Shown: positions 1 through 6,085, counted from the stretch's first letter. The stretch is 6,198 nucleotides of DNA from an uncultured Eubacteriales bacterium (GCA_934481505.1 CAKSPP010000086.1:1-6198); one strand, 5' to 3'. The notes: generated from the sequence alone by a model not told the origin. A program made the numbers and translations.

Positions 1-144
1 GACGACATCGTCGCCTGCGGAGAGCGCATGCTGAAAGAGGACGGCAAGGTCGTTCTCGGCTGCCGCGACTTCAACGGGCTGAGGGGCTTTGTGAAAGAGT
101 TTTTTGGGATTTAATTTCCCGAAAAATTCAGTAAATTTCGACAT
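1..144 (-). CDS. N-terminal fragment of a probable second sugar ABC permease (cut by window edge)
   Basis: The frame starts at an ATG (144-142) and stays open for 48 codons to the window edge. The start is supported by a strong Shine-Dalgarno site, AGGAGGGG at 161-154, nine bases upstream and overlapping the stop of the preceding permease. The gap between the two genes is 16 nt. The visible peptide begins MSKFTEFFGKLNPKKLFH, a basic amphipathic stretch, and no membrane helix is reached yet. CUT1 sugar operons in Bacillota usually run binding protein, permease 1, permease 2, so a MalG-like subunit is expected here; that identity is inferred from position. A competing plus-strand frame covers the same bases and ends with TAA at 112-114, so the assignment is not certain. 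Confidence 0.55.
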   Translation of the reverse strand, partial: MSKFTEFFGKLNPKKLFHKAPQPVEVAAAENDLAVLFQHALSAGDDVV

Positions 145-153
145 ATCTTCTAT

Positions 154-161
154 CCCCTCCT
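154..161 (-). promoter_or_regulatory. Shine-Dalgarno site of the downstream permease
   Basis: AGGAGGGG on the minus strand lies nine bases before the ATG at 144. Its first base is the last A of the TAA stop of the preceding permease gene, which suggests translational coupling. This site is the main reason for calling the frame at the left edge. Confidence 0.7.
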
Positions 162-1066
162 TACTTACCTATTTTAGACAGCAGGAACTGAATAAGCTTG
201 TTTGCAACGAAACTCAGAACAAAGAGGAAGACCGCGATCGTCGACGCGTAACCCATTTCGTAACGGATACTGCCGTAGTCGTCCAGGTGGTTCATTATCG
301 TTTGCAGAGCATAGTCCTGCGTCGGATATCCGAATATCGAGGTAATCAGCGTACCTGCGTTGAACGCGTTCGTGATGCTCATGATAGCACCGAACATAAG
401 CTGACCTCTCATATAAGGAAGCGTGATGAAGTAAAGTTCCTGCCATCTGTTCTTGATACCGTCGACGGCACCTGCTTCATAGAGGGATTTATCGACGGTT
501 TGAAGTCCCGAAATAAAGGTAAGGAACGACATACCGAGCGACTGCCACAGAATGATGATAACGCAGATGGTGAACATATAATTGGTATCTTTAAGGAAGA
601 TGATAGGCTCTGTTATTACGCCCCATTCAAGCAGCCAAGCGTTGATGTAACCGTTGCTGTCGCCCGAGAAAAGGAGCGTCCAGACGGTGACGAAACCGCC
701 GGCAAGAGAAGGTGCGTAGAAAAGCAGAGTTAAGAAAGAACGGGGTTTTGCCGGAACTTCGTTAAGGAGCCACGCAAACGCAAAGCTCATTATGTATCCG
801 ACAGGTCCTGTTATGACGCCCAAAATAAGGGTCGTCTGAACAGCTCCCGAAAATACTTCGTCGTTTAAGAACAGTTTAACATAGTTCTGCAAGCCGACGA
901 AATCCGGCGTTTCGAGCATGTTGAAGTTCGTAAAGCTCAGAAAGAACGAAACGAAAACCGGAAGAATCGTGAATACAAAGAAAGTTACGAGGTAGGGAGT
1001 CATGAAAATGAATAAGTCCCAGTTTCTGAACTTTCTTTTAGTTAAAGAATTTGACGCTGTTTTCAT
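161..1066 (-). CDS. Carbohydrate ABC transporter permease, CUT1 family (MalF/UgpA-like)
   Basis: This 301-residue membrane subunit would form half of the channel through which a sugar or oligosaccharide enters the cytoplasm. The EAA motif, which docks the ATPase, is at residues 197-217: YEAGAVDG around 196-203, and LP closing at 216-217. About six hydrophobic segments are visible, near residues 20-43, 78-101, 111-133, 163-185, 222-245 and 273-296. This is the normal count and length for the family. The basic N-terminus (KRKFRNWD) before the first helix is also typical. The ATG at 1066 follows a purine-rich AAAGGGGGTGGGG seven bases upstream. The gene starts 18 nt after the binding-protein gene and ends 16 nt before the next start, so the three genes form one operon. 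No ATPase is in view; related Bacillota systems often share an MsmX-type ATPase. The exact sugar cannot be told. Confidence 0.95.
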   Translation of the reverse strand: MKTASNSLTKRKFRNWDLFIFMTPYLVTFFVFTILPVFVSFFLSFTNFNMLETPDFVGLQNYVKLFLNDEVFSGAVQTTLILGVITGPVGYIMSFAFAWLLNEVPAKPRSFLTLLFYAPSLAGGFVTVWTLLFSGDSNGYINAWLLEWGVITEPIIFLKDTNYMFTICVIIILWQSLGMSFLTFISGLQTVDKSLYEAGAVDGIKNRWQELYFITLPYMRGQLMFGAIMSITNAFNAGTLITSIFGYPTQDYALQTIMNHLDDYGSIRYEMGYASTIAVFLFVLSFVANKLIQFLLSKIGK

Positions 1067-1084
1067 TATTTATCCCCACCCCCT

Positions 1085-4033
1085 TTAATTATCGGTATTT
1101 ACATAGTAGAACGGCAGTTTGAGGTCCTGACGTTTGTAGATGATTTCGTCGTTGATAAACTTGACGTTATCAAGAAGAGTTTCACGGGCGTCTTCGTAGT
1201 TTACGGCAACGCTGTTGAAGGAGAACTGTACGTATCTGGTCATTATGTAACCGCCCGGAACTTCGGGATAGCCGACTATCGAATCCCACTGTTTCTGGAT
1301 TGCGTCAAGTTCGGATTTTGTCCAGTTCATATTCATAACCGCGGTCTTGTTTGCGGAGTTGTAACGTCCTGCGGATCCGAGAACGCTTTCGATTTCACGG
1401 CCGAACTCGGTCTGTGCGTCGTCGGAAGTCCACCAGTTGATAAAGGACCATGCGGCGTCTTTGTTTTTCGATGCTTTGACGATTACCGCAGCGGTCGTCT
1501 TGGTCGTTGTGCCCGCACCGTCGGTGTACTGCGAAAGAACGGTGTTGTTTATCGTACCGTCTTCCTGCTCGACTCCGGGAACGGGAGCAAGAGTCCATTC
1601 GCCCTTGATTTCGGGAGCGAAAACGGAGATCTTATTATAGAAGGTATAAAGTTCGGTAACGCCCATCGGCATTTCGCCGGTTCTGAAACGGTTCGAGAAT
1701 TCGAAGCTTACCGGAATCTTATAATTGGTATAGAAGTCGGTGTATTTTATGAACGCGTTGATACCGTTTTCGCTGTCGATATCGGTAGCCTCGCCGTCAT
1801 ATTTGTAATACTGACCGCCGTACTGATAAAGAAGTGTTCCGTAGTCGGGCGGAGCGAATTCCATATAACGCTTCTGCAACATCGGGATAAGGTCGAAGAC
1901 TTCGTCCCATGTTGTCGGAACTTCGACGCCGAGTTCTTCGAGAATGTCGGTGCGGTAGAACATCATCGCAAAGGGCATTGCTTCGGGAAGACCGTATGCG
2001 TAAGTTTCTTTATCGTTGAGTTTAAGCGAAAGCGAACTTTCGACTATGTTCTTGACAAATCTTTCTTTGACTTCGTCGAAGCCCTCATAATTGTTGAGCG
2101 GTTCGAGAGCACTTCTTGCGGCGTAGTTGATAACGTCTTCGGTCGAAATTCCGAGAGCGACGTCAGGTCCTTTGCCTGCGAGAATCGACGGGAGAAGAGC
2201 TCCTGTCGGAACAAGGGAAAGATCGACATTCGTCTGATACTGCGAAACATAAAGCGAGTCGACAACGCTGCGAAGAACGGTTGCCTGGTCTCTTGCGGAA
2301 AGGGTCCAGACGGTTACGTTCTTGTCATATTCGACTCCCGCACTTCCGCCGACGGCGTTAAAGTCGGTGACGAAAGAGGAGAAGAACATTTTCGTCTGAT
2401 ACCAGAGTCCCTGGAAGAAGCCTGCTTCCGCGTCGGGCTCTGCGGCATTGTTTTCGGAGATGACGAAATAGTCTATTTCAAGCGGCTGAGAGGAAATATC
2501 CTGGAGCCATGTGCTGAGGTTTGTTATGTTAGTCTTAAAAGAGCTGAAATATTTAGCGAGAGAGGAAGGATTCTCGTACATTGTATAAAGCTGGTTGAAG
2601 ATATTCTGCAAAGTTGCGGTCTGCTGGCCTTCTTCGCCGAGGATATCGATAAGGGCGTCGTAAACGCTCTTCAAAATATCCGCCTGAGCTTTAAGGTCGG
2701 AGATAACTTCCGGAATTTCCGTTTCAAACTCATAGTCACGGTACTGGTCGGGGCTTGAACCGGTAAGCATAAGAATTTTACGGTAGTCTGTGTTGAGTTT
2801 CGTTACAACGTTTTCAACCGCGTTTATGATTTCGGTCATATCGCCGCAGACAGCCTTGAAACGGATGGTGTTCGTTCCCTCCTTAAAATAGAAGAGAAGC
2901 GAGCTGCCGTATTCGTCGGTAGGCGTGACGATCTGCCAATCCGAATCGAAGTTGAACTTGACGTTACCTGCTTCTTCGTATTGGAGTTCGTCATTTATAT
3001 AGATAGCACGGCTTGCAAAACCGCCCATGAGGGTGTTCTGTCTTGCACGGAAAGAAATCTTGTAAAGACCTTCCTTCGGAACATCAACGGTATATTCGAC
3101 CCACTGACCGAGAAGACTCCATCTCGGATCTCCCGAAGAGTTGCCGCCCATCGTGTTCATTTTGATGGTGTTTACGCTCGAAGGCTCGGTTCCCGGAGAG
3201 GTACGGTCGTTCGACGCATAAAGGGTCGGGTCGTTTTTGGAAGTCGGATATTCCGCCTGTTCCTTATGGATAACGGCGGTTCCGTCCGTCGGCAGGTCTA
3301 TATGTTTGAGCAGGAACTCGTCATACGAAAGAGTTTCGGGCGAACCGACAAGCTGCATTGCGGAAATCGCAACCGGCTCACGCAGAGAGGTGAAACGGAT
3401 CGTGTTTTCGCCTTTTTCGAGATAGAACTGCAACGCACCGTTATAGTAGTGGGTTCCGTCTTCGAAGTAAGCACCGTCGATCCACTTCGGTCTCTCGACC
3501 TGAGAGTGTTTGGATTCGTTTCCGGCAGAGTCCTTTATGTAGAAATTGTCGAGGTCTTTGAAATCTTCAACGTCGTCGACATAAATTCTGTCAAGGCTCG
3601 CGGTGGACGCTTCGTTGTAGAAGCTTTCGCCGTTTACGGTGATGCTTCTTTCGATAGCGGAGCTCTTACCTGCAACGGGGTAATAGTTGACTTTGAAAGA
3701 ATACATTCCGGCTTCGGGAACGTTGACTTTGAATTCAAAGTAGCCGTCCTCGTCGCTGTAAAGCACGTTTTCCCTGCCGTCGACAGTCTCGTATTTTATT
3801 CCCTCGGAAGCGGTAATACCGTTTACAAGGTCTACGTCGACAGTCACGTCGGGGCTTGACGCTCGGACATGATTCTGGAGATATTCACCGTACGAACCCG
3901 TGGAATAAACGGGAACGAAGGGAACATCGGCAGCACTTATTTCTTCGTCGGCATTGCCGCATCCCGTGAAGAGAAGCAACATCGACAGAGCCGCAACAAG
4001 CAGCACAAGTGCCGTCTTTCTGATTTTGCGCAC
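1085..4033 (-). CDS. Oversized lipoprotein solute-binding protein with tandem CBM-like N-terminal domains
   Basis: Surface-anchored receptor of the sugar transporter, 982 residues from the chosen start. Order: signal peptide with a basic head and hydrophobic core, lipobox FTGC with Cys25 as lipidation site; a first beta-sandwich domain (about 75-232) with VPEAGMYSFKVNYYP at 105-119 and EKGENTIRF at 206-214; a second (about 255-407) with VPKEGLYKISFRAR at 318-331 and KEGTNTIRF at 384-392; a helical spacer (about 435-560); and a family-1 binding domain (about 569-982) with AGKGPDV at 619-625, a FYRTDILEELGVEVPTTWDE segment near 692-711 and AWSFINWW near 861-868. The two N-terminal domains resemble CBM6/CBM35-type folds; that is inferred from motifs. 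CUT1 binding proteins are usually about 400-450 residues. The frame is intact. A GTG at 4042 would add three residues, but the Shine-Dalgarno site overlaps it, so the GTG at 4033 is preferred. Position -3 of the lipobox is Phe, which is less common than Leu. Confidence 0.95.
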   Translation of the reverse strand: MRKIRKTALVLLVAALSMLLLFTGCGNADEEISAADVPFVPVYSTGSYGEYLQNHVRASSPDVTVDVDLVNGITASEGIKYETVDGRENVLYSDEDGYFEFKVNVPEAGMYSFKVNYYPVAGKSSAIERSITVNGESFYNEASTASLDRIYVDDVEDFKDLDNFYIKDSAGNESKHSQVERPKWIDGAYFEDGTHYYNGALQFYLEKGENTIRFTSLREPVAISAMQLVGSPETLSYDEFLLKHIDLPTDGTAVIHKEQAEYPTSKNDPTLYASNDRTSPGTEPSSVNTIKMNTMGGNSSGDPRWSLLGQWVEYTVDVPKEGLYKISFRARQNTLMGGFASRAIYINDELQYEEAGNVKFNFDSDWQIVTPTDEYGSSLLFYFKEGTNTIRFKAVCGDMTEIINAVENVVTKLNTDYRKILMLTGSSPDQYRDYEFETEIPEVISDLKAQADILKSVYDALIDILGEEGQQTATLQNIFNQLYTMYENPSSLAKYFSSFKTNITNLSTWLQDISSQPLEIDYFVISENNAAEPDAEAGFFQGLWYQTKMFFSSFVTDFNAVGGSAGVEYDKNVTVWTLSARDQATVLRSVVDSLYVSQYQTNVDLSLVPTGALLPSILAGKGPDVALGISTEDVINYAARSALEPLNNYEGFDEVKERFVKNIVESSLSLKLNDKETYAYGLPEAMPFAMMFYRTDILEELGVEVPTTWDEVFDLIPMLQKRYMEFAPPDYGTLLYQYGGQYYKYDGEATDIDSENGINAFIKYTDFYTNYKIPVSFEFSNRFRTGEMPMGVTELYTFYNKISVFAPEIKGEWTLAPVPGVEQEDGTINNTVLSQYTDGAGTTTKTTAAVIVKASKNKDAAWSFINWWTSDDAQTEFGREIESVLGSAGRYNSANKTAVMNMNWTKSELDAIQKQWDSIVGYPEVPGGYIMTRYVQFSFNSVAVNYEDARETLLDNVKFINDEIIYKRQDLKLPFYYVNTDN

Positions 4034-4041
4034 GCAAAACA

Positions 4042-4048
4042 CCTTCCT
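4042..4048 (-). promoter_or_regulatory. Shine-Dalgarno site that decides the start of the binding protein
   Basis: AGGAAGG on the minus strand. Its last G is also the first base of the upstream GTG (4042-4040), which leaves that codon no spacing. The second GTG (4033-4031) lies eight bases away, the ideal distance, and is still in frame just before the basic head of the signal peptide (RKIRK). Confidence 0.7.
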
Positions 4049-4123
4049 TTTCTCAGCAAACGCAATTTTTATCGGCGGTACAGTGAGGTTTCGGGGAAAA
4101 TTCCGGCCTCTTTTTTCAAAAAG

Positions 4124-4200
4124 TGCGGAATATCCCCTTGGCAGAGGATAACCGGACTTTTGTCGGTTTTAACGGACGGATTTCCGTCCTTACTTCCGCA
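4124..4200 (-). ncRNA. Candidate structured leader RNA: four-arm cloverleaf, 77 nt
   Basis: Complementary segments nest into a four-way junction. P1 is a perfect 7-bp outer stem (4124-4130 with 4194-4200, TGCGGAA/TTCCGCA). P2 is 5 bp (4131-4135 with 4146-4150, TATCC/GGATA) around a 10-nt loop. P3 (4150-4155 with 4163-4168, AACCGG/TCGGTT as plus bases) closes a 7-nt loop; in the minus-strand RNA it forms AACCG/CGGTT plus a bulged AC/GT. P4 is a perfect 6-bp stem (4174-4179 with 4184-4189, GGACGG/CCGTCC) with a 4-nt loop. P1, P2 and P3 follow one another without linkers. In the operon transcript the closing strand of P1 is followed by C and five U. Size and arm number resemble a tRNA, but there is no T-loop TTCRA and no proper anticodon loop, and extra bases sit before the acceptor strand. 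It could be a riboswitch-like cis element. I do not recognise a known family. Confidence 0.4.
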
Positions 4201-4240
4201 AAAGCCTTGTAAATACGACAGTATTCACTGCGGCTTTTTT
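4200..4240 (+). terminator. Terminator-like hairpin in the leader, plus-strand polarity
   Basis: AAAAGCC (4200-4206) pairs with GGCTTTT (4232-4238), enclosing AATAC-GACA-GTATT (4212-4225). Six T end the plus-strand copy (4235-4240), the usual shape of an intrinsic terminator. No gene reads into it from the left on that strand. In the operon transcript the same hairpin is followed by only four U, so it might be a weak attenuator. Its CCGCA (minus, 4233-4229) could also pair with the TGCGG of the cloverleaf P1, giving mutually exclusive folds. Confidence 0.3.
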
Positions 4241-4413
4241 GTCGTTATGCCAAAAATCCGCACCGTGAAAACTGCATGCACCCGCCACAGAGAAATTTTC
4301 GAGGAATTTTTACTTTTTGAGCCGCATGCGGGCTGACGCCCGTAAAGGCGAAAAGAGCGAAAATAACCGAAAATAGCCTGTGTCGGGCGGCAAGAGTTCG
4401 ATTTTCCTCTGCC

Positions 4414-4427
4414 TACCGCCAAAGGTA
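4414..4427. promoter_or_regulatory. Possible operator at the transcription start
   Basis: The inverted repeat TACC-GCCAAA-GGTA lies at about +1 to +14 of the transcript. A repressor here would block a promoter that is otherwise near-perfect. The arms are only four bases, so this could be chance. Confidence 0.2.
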
Positions 4428-4433
4428 AGATAA

Positions 4434-4462
4434 ATTATACAGATTTTTTCGCGGAATGTCAA
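4434..4462 (-). promoter_or_regulatory. Consensus sigma-A promoter of the transporter operon
   Basis: On the minus strand TTGACA (4462-4457) and TATAAT (4439-4434) are both exact consensus hexamers, separated by exactly 17 bp. Transcription should start near 4427. This is the only well-formed promoter I see facing the operon. So strong a core promoter on a sugar-uptake operon suggests control by a repressor or by the leader. Confidence 0.85.
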
Positions 4463-4495
4463 GGCAAAAAGCGGACCGCAAAACCTGCAAACCCC

Positions 4496-4526
4496 TTGAA
4501 ATAATCGGGTTTTCAACACTTTCAAC
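4496..4526. promoter_or_regulatory. TTTCAA repeats upstream of the promoter, possible regulator site
   Basis: TTTCAAC occurs twice as a direct repeat (4511-4517 and 4520-4526). TTGAAA (4496-4501) forms an inverted repeat with the first copy across nine bases. The block lies 34-64 bp upstream of the -35 box, a common place for an activator. Sugar operons of this kind are often controlled by AraC-type or LacI-type proteins, but none is encoded in the window. Confidence 0.25.
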
Positions 4527-4562
4527 GGGGAAAACTCCCCCTCTCGGAAGTCGAAAAACAAC

Positions 4563-4722
4563 TTTTTGTGACGATTTTGGGCAAACTGTTATGCGTGTAT
4601 TACAGATTGCAATTCGAAAAAATGCGATTTTACGGGCTTTTTTGCCCATATAAAGGGTTTGTAAAACTTATGTTTCAATTCACAAATTGTGCAATATGCA
4701 CAAAAGCGAAAAGTCACAAAAA
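4563..4722. repeat. Cluster of CACAA/TTGTG elements with a 17-bp palindrome
   Basis: TTGTGCA-ATA-TGCACAA (4687-4703) is a perfect inverted repeat. It shares its left arm with a second palindrome, CACAA-A-TTGTG (4681-4691). GTCACAAAAA (4713-4722) is the exact reverse complement of TTTTTGTGAC (4563-4572). Repeated half-sites of one sequence in a non-coding stretch suggest binding by a dimeric regulator. The cluster is 100-260 bp upstream of the operon promoter. No known consensus fits well. Confidence 0.4.
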
Positions 4723-4867
4723 AGTCCCAACTTTTTAAGGGAATTTTGTGTCGGAAAACCCGTCGGCTACGCTGAAATTTTAACTTTCGGAAACATTTTT
4801 TGTACTTTTTATTTAACTGTTAAAAAAGTGTTACGGCAAGGCTATTTCTCGTCGGGATCACCGGCTC

Positions 4868-4960
4868 TTACATATTCGGGTCTTTCGACGCCGAACGCCC
4901 CCCTTGTTGCCACAGAAGCCGTCTGCTTTACATATTCGAATTTTTCGGCACCGAACGCCC
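4868..4960. repeat. Tandem pair with a 60-bp period
   Basis: The 33-bp segments at 4868-4900 and 4928-4960 match at 28 of 33 positions, and all five differences are transitions. Both begin TTACATATTCG and end CCGAACGCCC. On the minus strand both can be read as GRS followed by K, N and M then a stop, so each unit carries its own TAA. Each copy is followed by a similar GCC or CATTGTC tail that fades out. Confidence 0.65.
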
Positions 4961-5078
4961 ATTGTCTCCCGTCGGAACCGACAGACGAAATTCTTTGACT
5001 TCCACAGGAACCACCAAACAACCCCCTTGCAGTTTACCGGAACCGACGAACAGAACCCATTGTCGCCCATCAGAGCCA
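4958..5078. repeat. Further diverged repeat copies (CCCATTGTC pair)
   Basis: CCCATTGTC plus a similar tail (CCC, TC, GA, CC at matching places) occurs at 4958-4978 and again at 5056-5076, a spacing of 98 bp. GGAACC motifs recur between them. These look like worn relatives of the neighbouring 60-bp and 68-bp units. Confidence 0.4.
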
Positions 5079-5081
5079 CCA

Positions 5082-5206
5082 AGGGAACTCCGTGCCGTCT
5101 GCCGGCAAAAAGAAAACATACAAACCCGACCTACCCGCAGGCACCGCAGAGGGAACTCCACGCCACCCACAGACAAAAGAAAAACACACAAAACCGAACT
5201 ACACGC
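5082..5206. repeat. Tandem pair with a 68-bp period
   Basis: The segments 5082-5138 and 5150-5206 align without gaps at 43 of 57 positions, starting with the identical AGGGAACTCC. Ten of the fourteen differences are transitions. The second copy has A or C at nearly every variable position. The period is not a multiple of three and the reading frame changes between copies, so the repeat is unlikely to be coding. Confidence 0.65.
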
Positions 5207-5224
5207 CCGACGAAAAGCGACGGC

Positions 5225-5250
5225 AGAATATCGGTACCCGTTGATATTCT
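5225..5250. repeat. Perfect 8-bp inverted repeat
   Basis: AGAATATC (5225-5232) and GATATTCT (5243-5250) are exact reverse complements around a 10-base loop GGTACCCGTT. It interrupts the T-poor block. Function unknown. Confidence 0.5.
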
Positions 5251-5538
5251 CACCCCACAGCACTCCCCCACGCCTCGCCGCGGCACCCCACCCACCATAG
5301 CCCCCGCAATTCGCACCCTCCGAGCCTCTCCGCAAGTTCCCAAACGAAAATCCAACCGCCGCGATATTAAGACAAAAACATACCGCCGCCGATTTTCAGA
5401 CATCAAAACCTCCCGCAAGAGTTTCCTGTCCGCAAATTTCCCACCGTCCAAACGAAAAAATTCGAGCCCCGGCACCGTCTTTGCAGGGGACAACGAAAAG
5501 CCGACGCAGAGGGAGGGCGGACAAGACACAGCACTGAC

Positions 5539-5558
5539 AACTTCTTTATAAAAAAGTT
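5539..5558. repeat. Near-perfect 20-bp palindrome
   Basis: AACTTCTTTATAAAAAAGTT pairs at nine of ten positions per arm. It is AT-rich and has no T-tract after it, so it is not a usual terminator. It may be a protein site or the end of a small decayed element. Confidence 0.4.
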
Positions 5559-5660
5559 CGGGCAGCCCCACTGACAGCCTCTCGCAGAAGCTCTCTGTTC
5601 CACTCGGCTCATTGCAATGCCCGTCCACGCAGCAAGTTTCCGCCCGCCGCCGTTGCAAGA

Positions 5661-5933
5661 GAAAAAATCAAGTAAAAAGCCGTTTTGCTTTCAAAAAAAC
5701 TGTGTTGTCAAAAAAAACAGACAGATCACGATTTCTCCCTGCCAATTGAAGCAGGAAGTCTCGCTCAAAGTCTCGCAAAAGCGTTGTTGCCGCACAACAA
5801 ACAAAAAACTGTCGGGCAGCGAAATGCGTTAATTTGCAGCTTAAAATAAGAAAATAAAGAAAAATATAAAAAAATTTTTGACAGTCGACATATAATGACA
5901 ACATTTGTAACAATCATATGCTATTATATACAC
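5661..5933. other. AT-rich patch without a gene; weak promoter-like words
   Basis: No plausible protein is encoded. TTGTTG-CCGCA-CAACAA (5784-5800) is a small hairpin. At 5840-5935 the sequence is very AT-rich and contains TTGACA (5878-5883) and TATAAT (5891-5896) on the plus strand, only seven bases apart, so they cannot act together. A weak plus-strand promoter serving a gene beyond the right edge is possible but unproven. Confidence 0.4.
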
Positions 5934-5957
5934 GGAAAGACGGACAACCCGTTTTCC
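5934..5957. repeat. Hairpin with one bulged base
   Basis: GGAAA then ACGG (5934-5943, with a bulged G) pairs with CCGT then TTTCC (5949-5957) around a five-base loop, giving nine pairs. No T-tract follows. Confidence 0.4.
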
Positions 5958-6043
5958 TGCCGACAGATAGCGGACTTTTCCCCCGTTATAAGGCAGCCAT
6001 TTTCTACCCTTATATAATTATTTTCCTCTCCCAAATTCTTTTT

Positions 6044-6076
6044 TTTGCCCGCCGTTCTACCCTGACGGCGGGCAAA
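6044..6076. repeat. Strong 12-bp perfect hairpin
   Basis: TTTGCCCGCCGT (6044-6055) pairs perfectly with ACGGCGGGCAAA (6065-6076) around a nine-base loop. It is the strongest hairpin in the window. The eight-T run (6039-6046) is before it on the plus strand, and no T-run follows it on either strand, so it is not a standard intrinsic terminator. A second hairpin, CCCC-TTTTC-GGGG (6077-6089), abuts it. Confidence 0.6.
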
Positions 6077-6085
6077 CCCCTTTTC

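Larger units (their letters stand above)
4034..4427 (-). promoter_or_regulatory. Long 5' leader of the transporter operon
   Basis: About 390 nt separate the expected transcription start (near 4427) from the GTG at 4033. This is far more than a ribosome site needs. The leader holds the cloverleaf element at 4124-4200, an adjoining hairpin at 4200-4240, a perfect 10-bp palindrome CCGCATGCGG (4322-4331) and an overlapping hairpin CGGGC-TGAC-GCCCG (4329-4342). TGCATGCA at 4273-4280 is another palindrome. I found no convincing leader peptide. The leader length is inferred from the promoter position. Confidence 0.55.
4463..4860. other. AT-rich non-coding stretch with many short dyads
   Basis: No frame here has a plausible protein or ribosome site. 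Besides the TTTCAA and CACAA clusters, it holds short hairpins: GGGGA-AAAC-TCCCC near 4527-4540, GGGC-T6-GCCC near 4635-4648, and an AT-only palindrome TTTAAC-T-GTTAAA (4812-4824) flanked by more T and A pairing. It is best read as the upstream regulatory region of the operon. Confidence 0.5.
4861..5660. other. Non-coding block with degenerate repeats and extreme strand skew
   Basis: The plus strand is rich in A and C and very poor in T; 5101-5220 contains only four T (5119, 5132, 5157, 5200). Stop codons on the plus strand all need T and on the minus strand all need A opposite that T, so long open frames arise on both strands without selection. The two longest frames both begin at TTG (near 4904 on plus and 5658 on minus), have no ribosome site, and give low-complexity Arg/Pro/Thr-rich or Cys/Val-rich peptides. 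Two tandem repeat families and an inverted repeat are embedded in it. Confidence 0.6.

Noticed and set aside
1..114. Plus-strand frame ending in TAA, a possible 3' end of a convergent gene
   Set aside because: It lies in the codon register of the minus frame, so mirror-image coding bias can make it look real. The minus frame has the better start and operon context. Kept as an open question in the findings.
104..733. Plus-strand frame of about 209 codons opposite the permease
   Set aside because: It is antisense to an unmistakable permease, has no ribosome site and shows no recognisable domain.
2981..3859. Plus-strand frame of about 292 codons opposite the binding protein
   Set aside because: A shadow of the binding-protein gene. 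Its Val/Arg-rich peptide has no motif.
4124..4200. Canonical tRNA gene
   Set aside because: Size and arms fit, but on neither strand is there a T-loop, a U33-type anticodon loop that fits the stem, or a correct junction before the acceptor strand.
4238..4400. Leader peptide in the operon leader
   Set aside because: Short frames exist, such as a 10-codon ATG frame near 4276, but none has a well-placed ribosome site or a telling codon run.
4904..5551. Plus-strand frame of about 215 codons in the T-poor block
   Set aside because: It begins with TTG and has no Shine-Dalgarno site. It spans the tandem repeats, whose period breaks the frame. Its length is explained by the lack of T and hence of stop codons.
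4861..5560. CRISPR array
   Set aside because: Repeats are few, diverged, of different periods, and lack constant repeats with unique spacers.
5131..5658. Minus-strand frame of about 175 codons
   Set aside because: TTG start, Cys-rich low-complexity peptide, ends inside a repeat unit, and is explained by the same composition bias.
5878..5896. Plus-strand promoter from TTGACA and TATAAT
   Set aside because: The boxes are only seven bases apart, and neither has a good partner at 16-18 bp.
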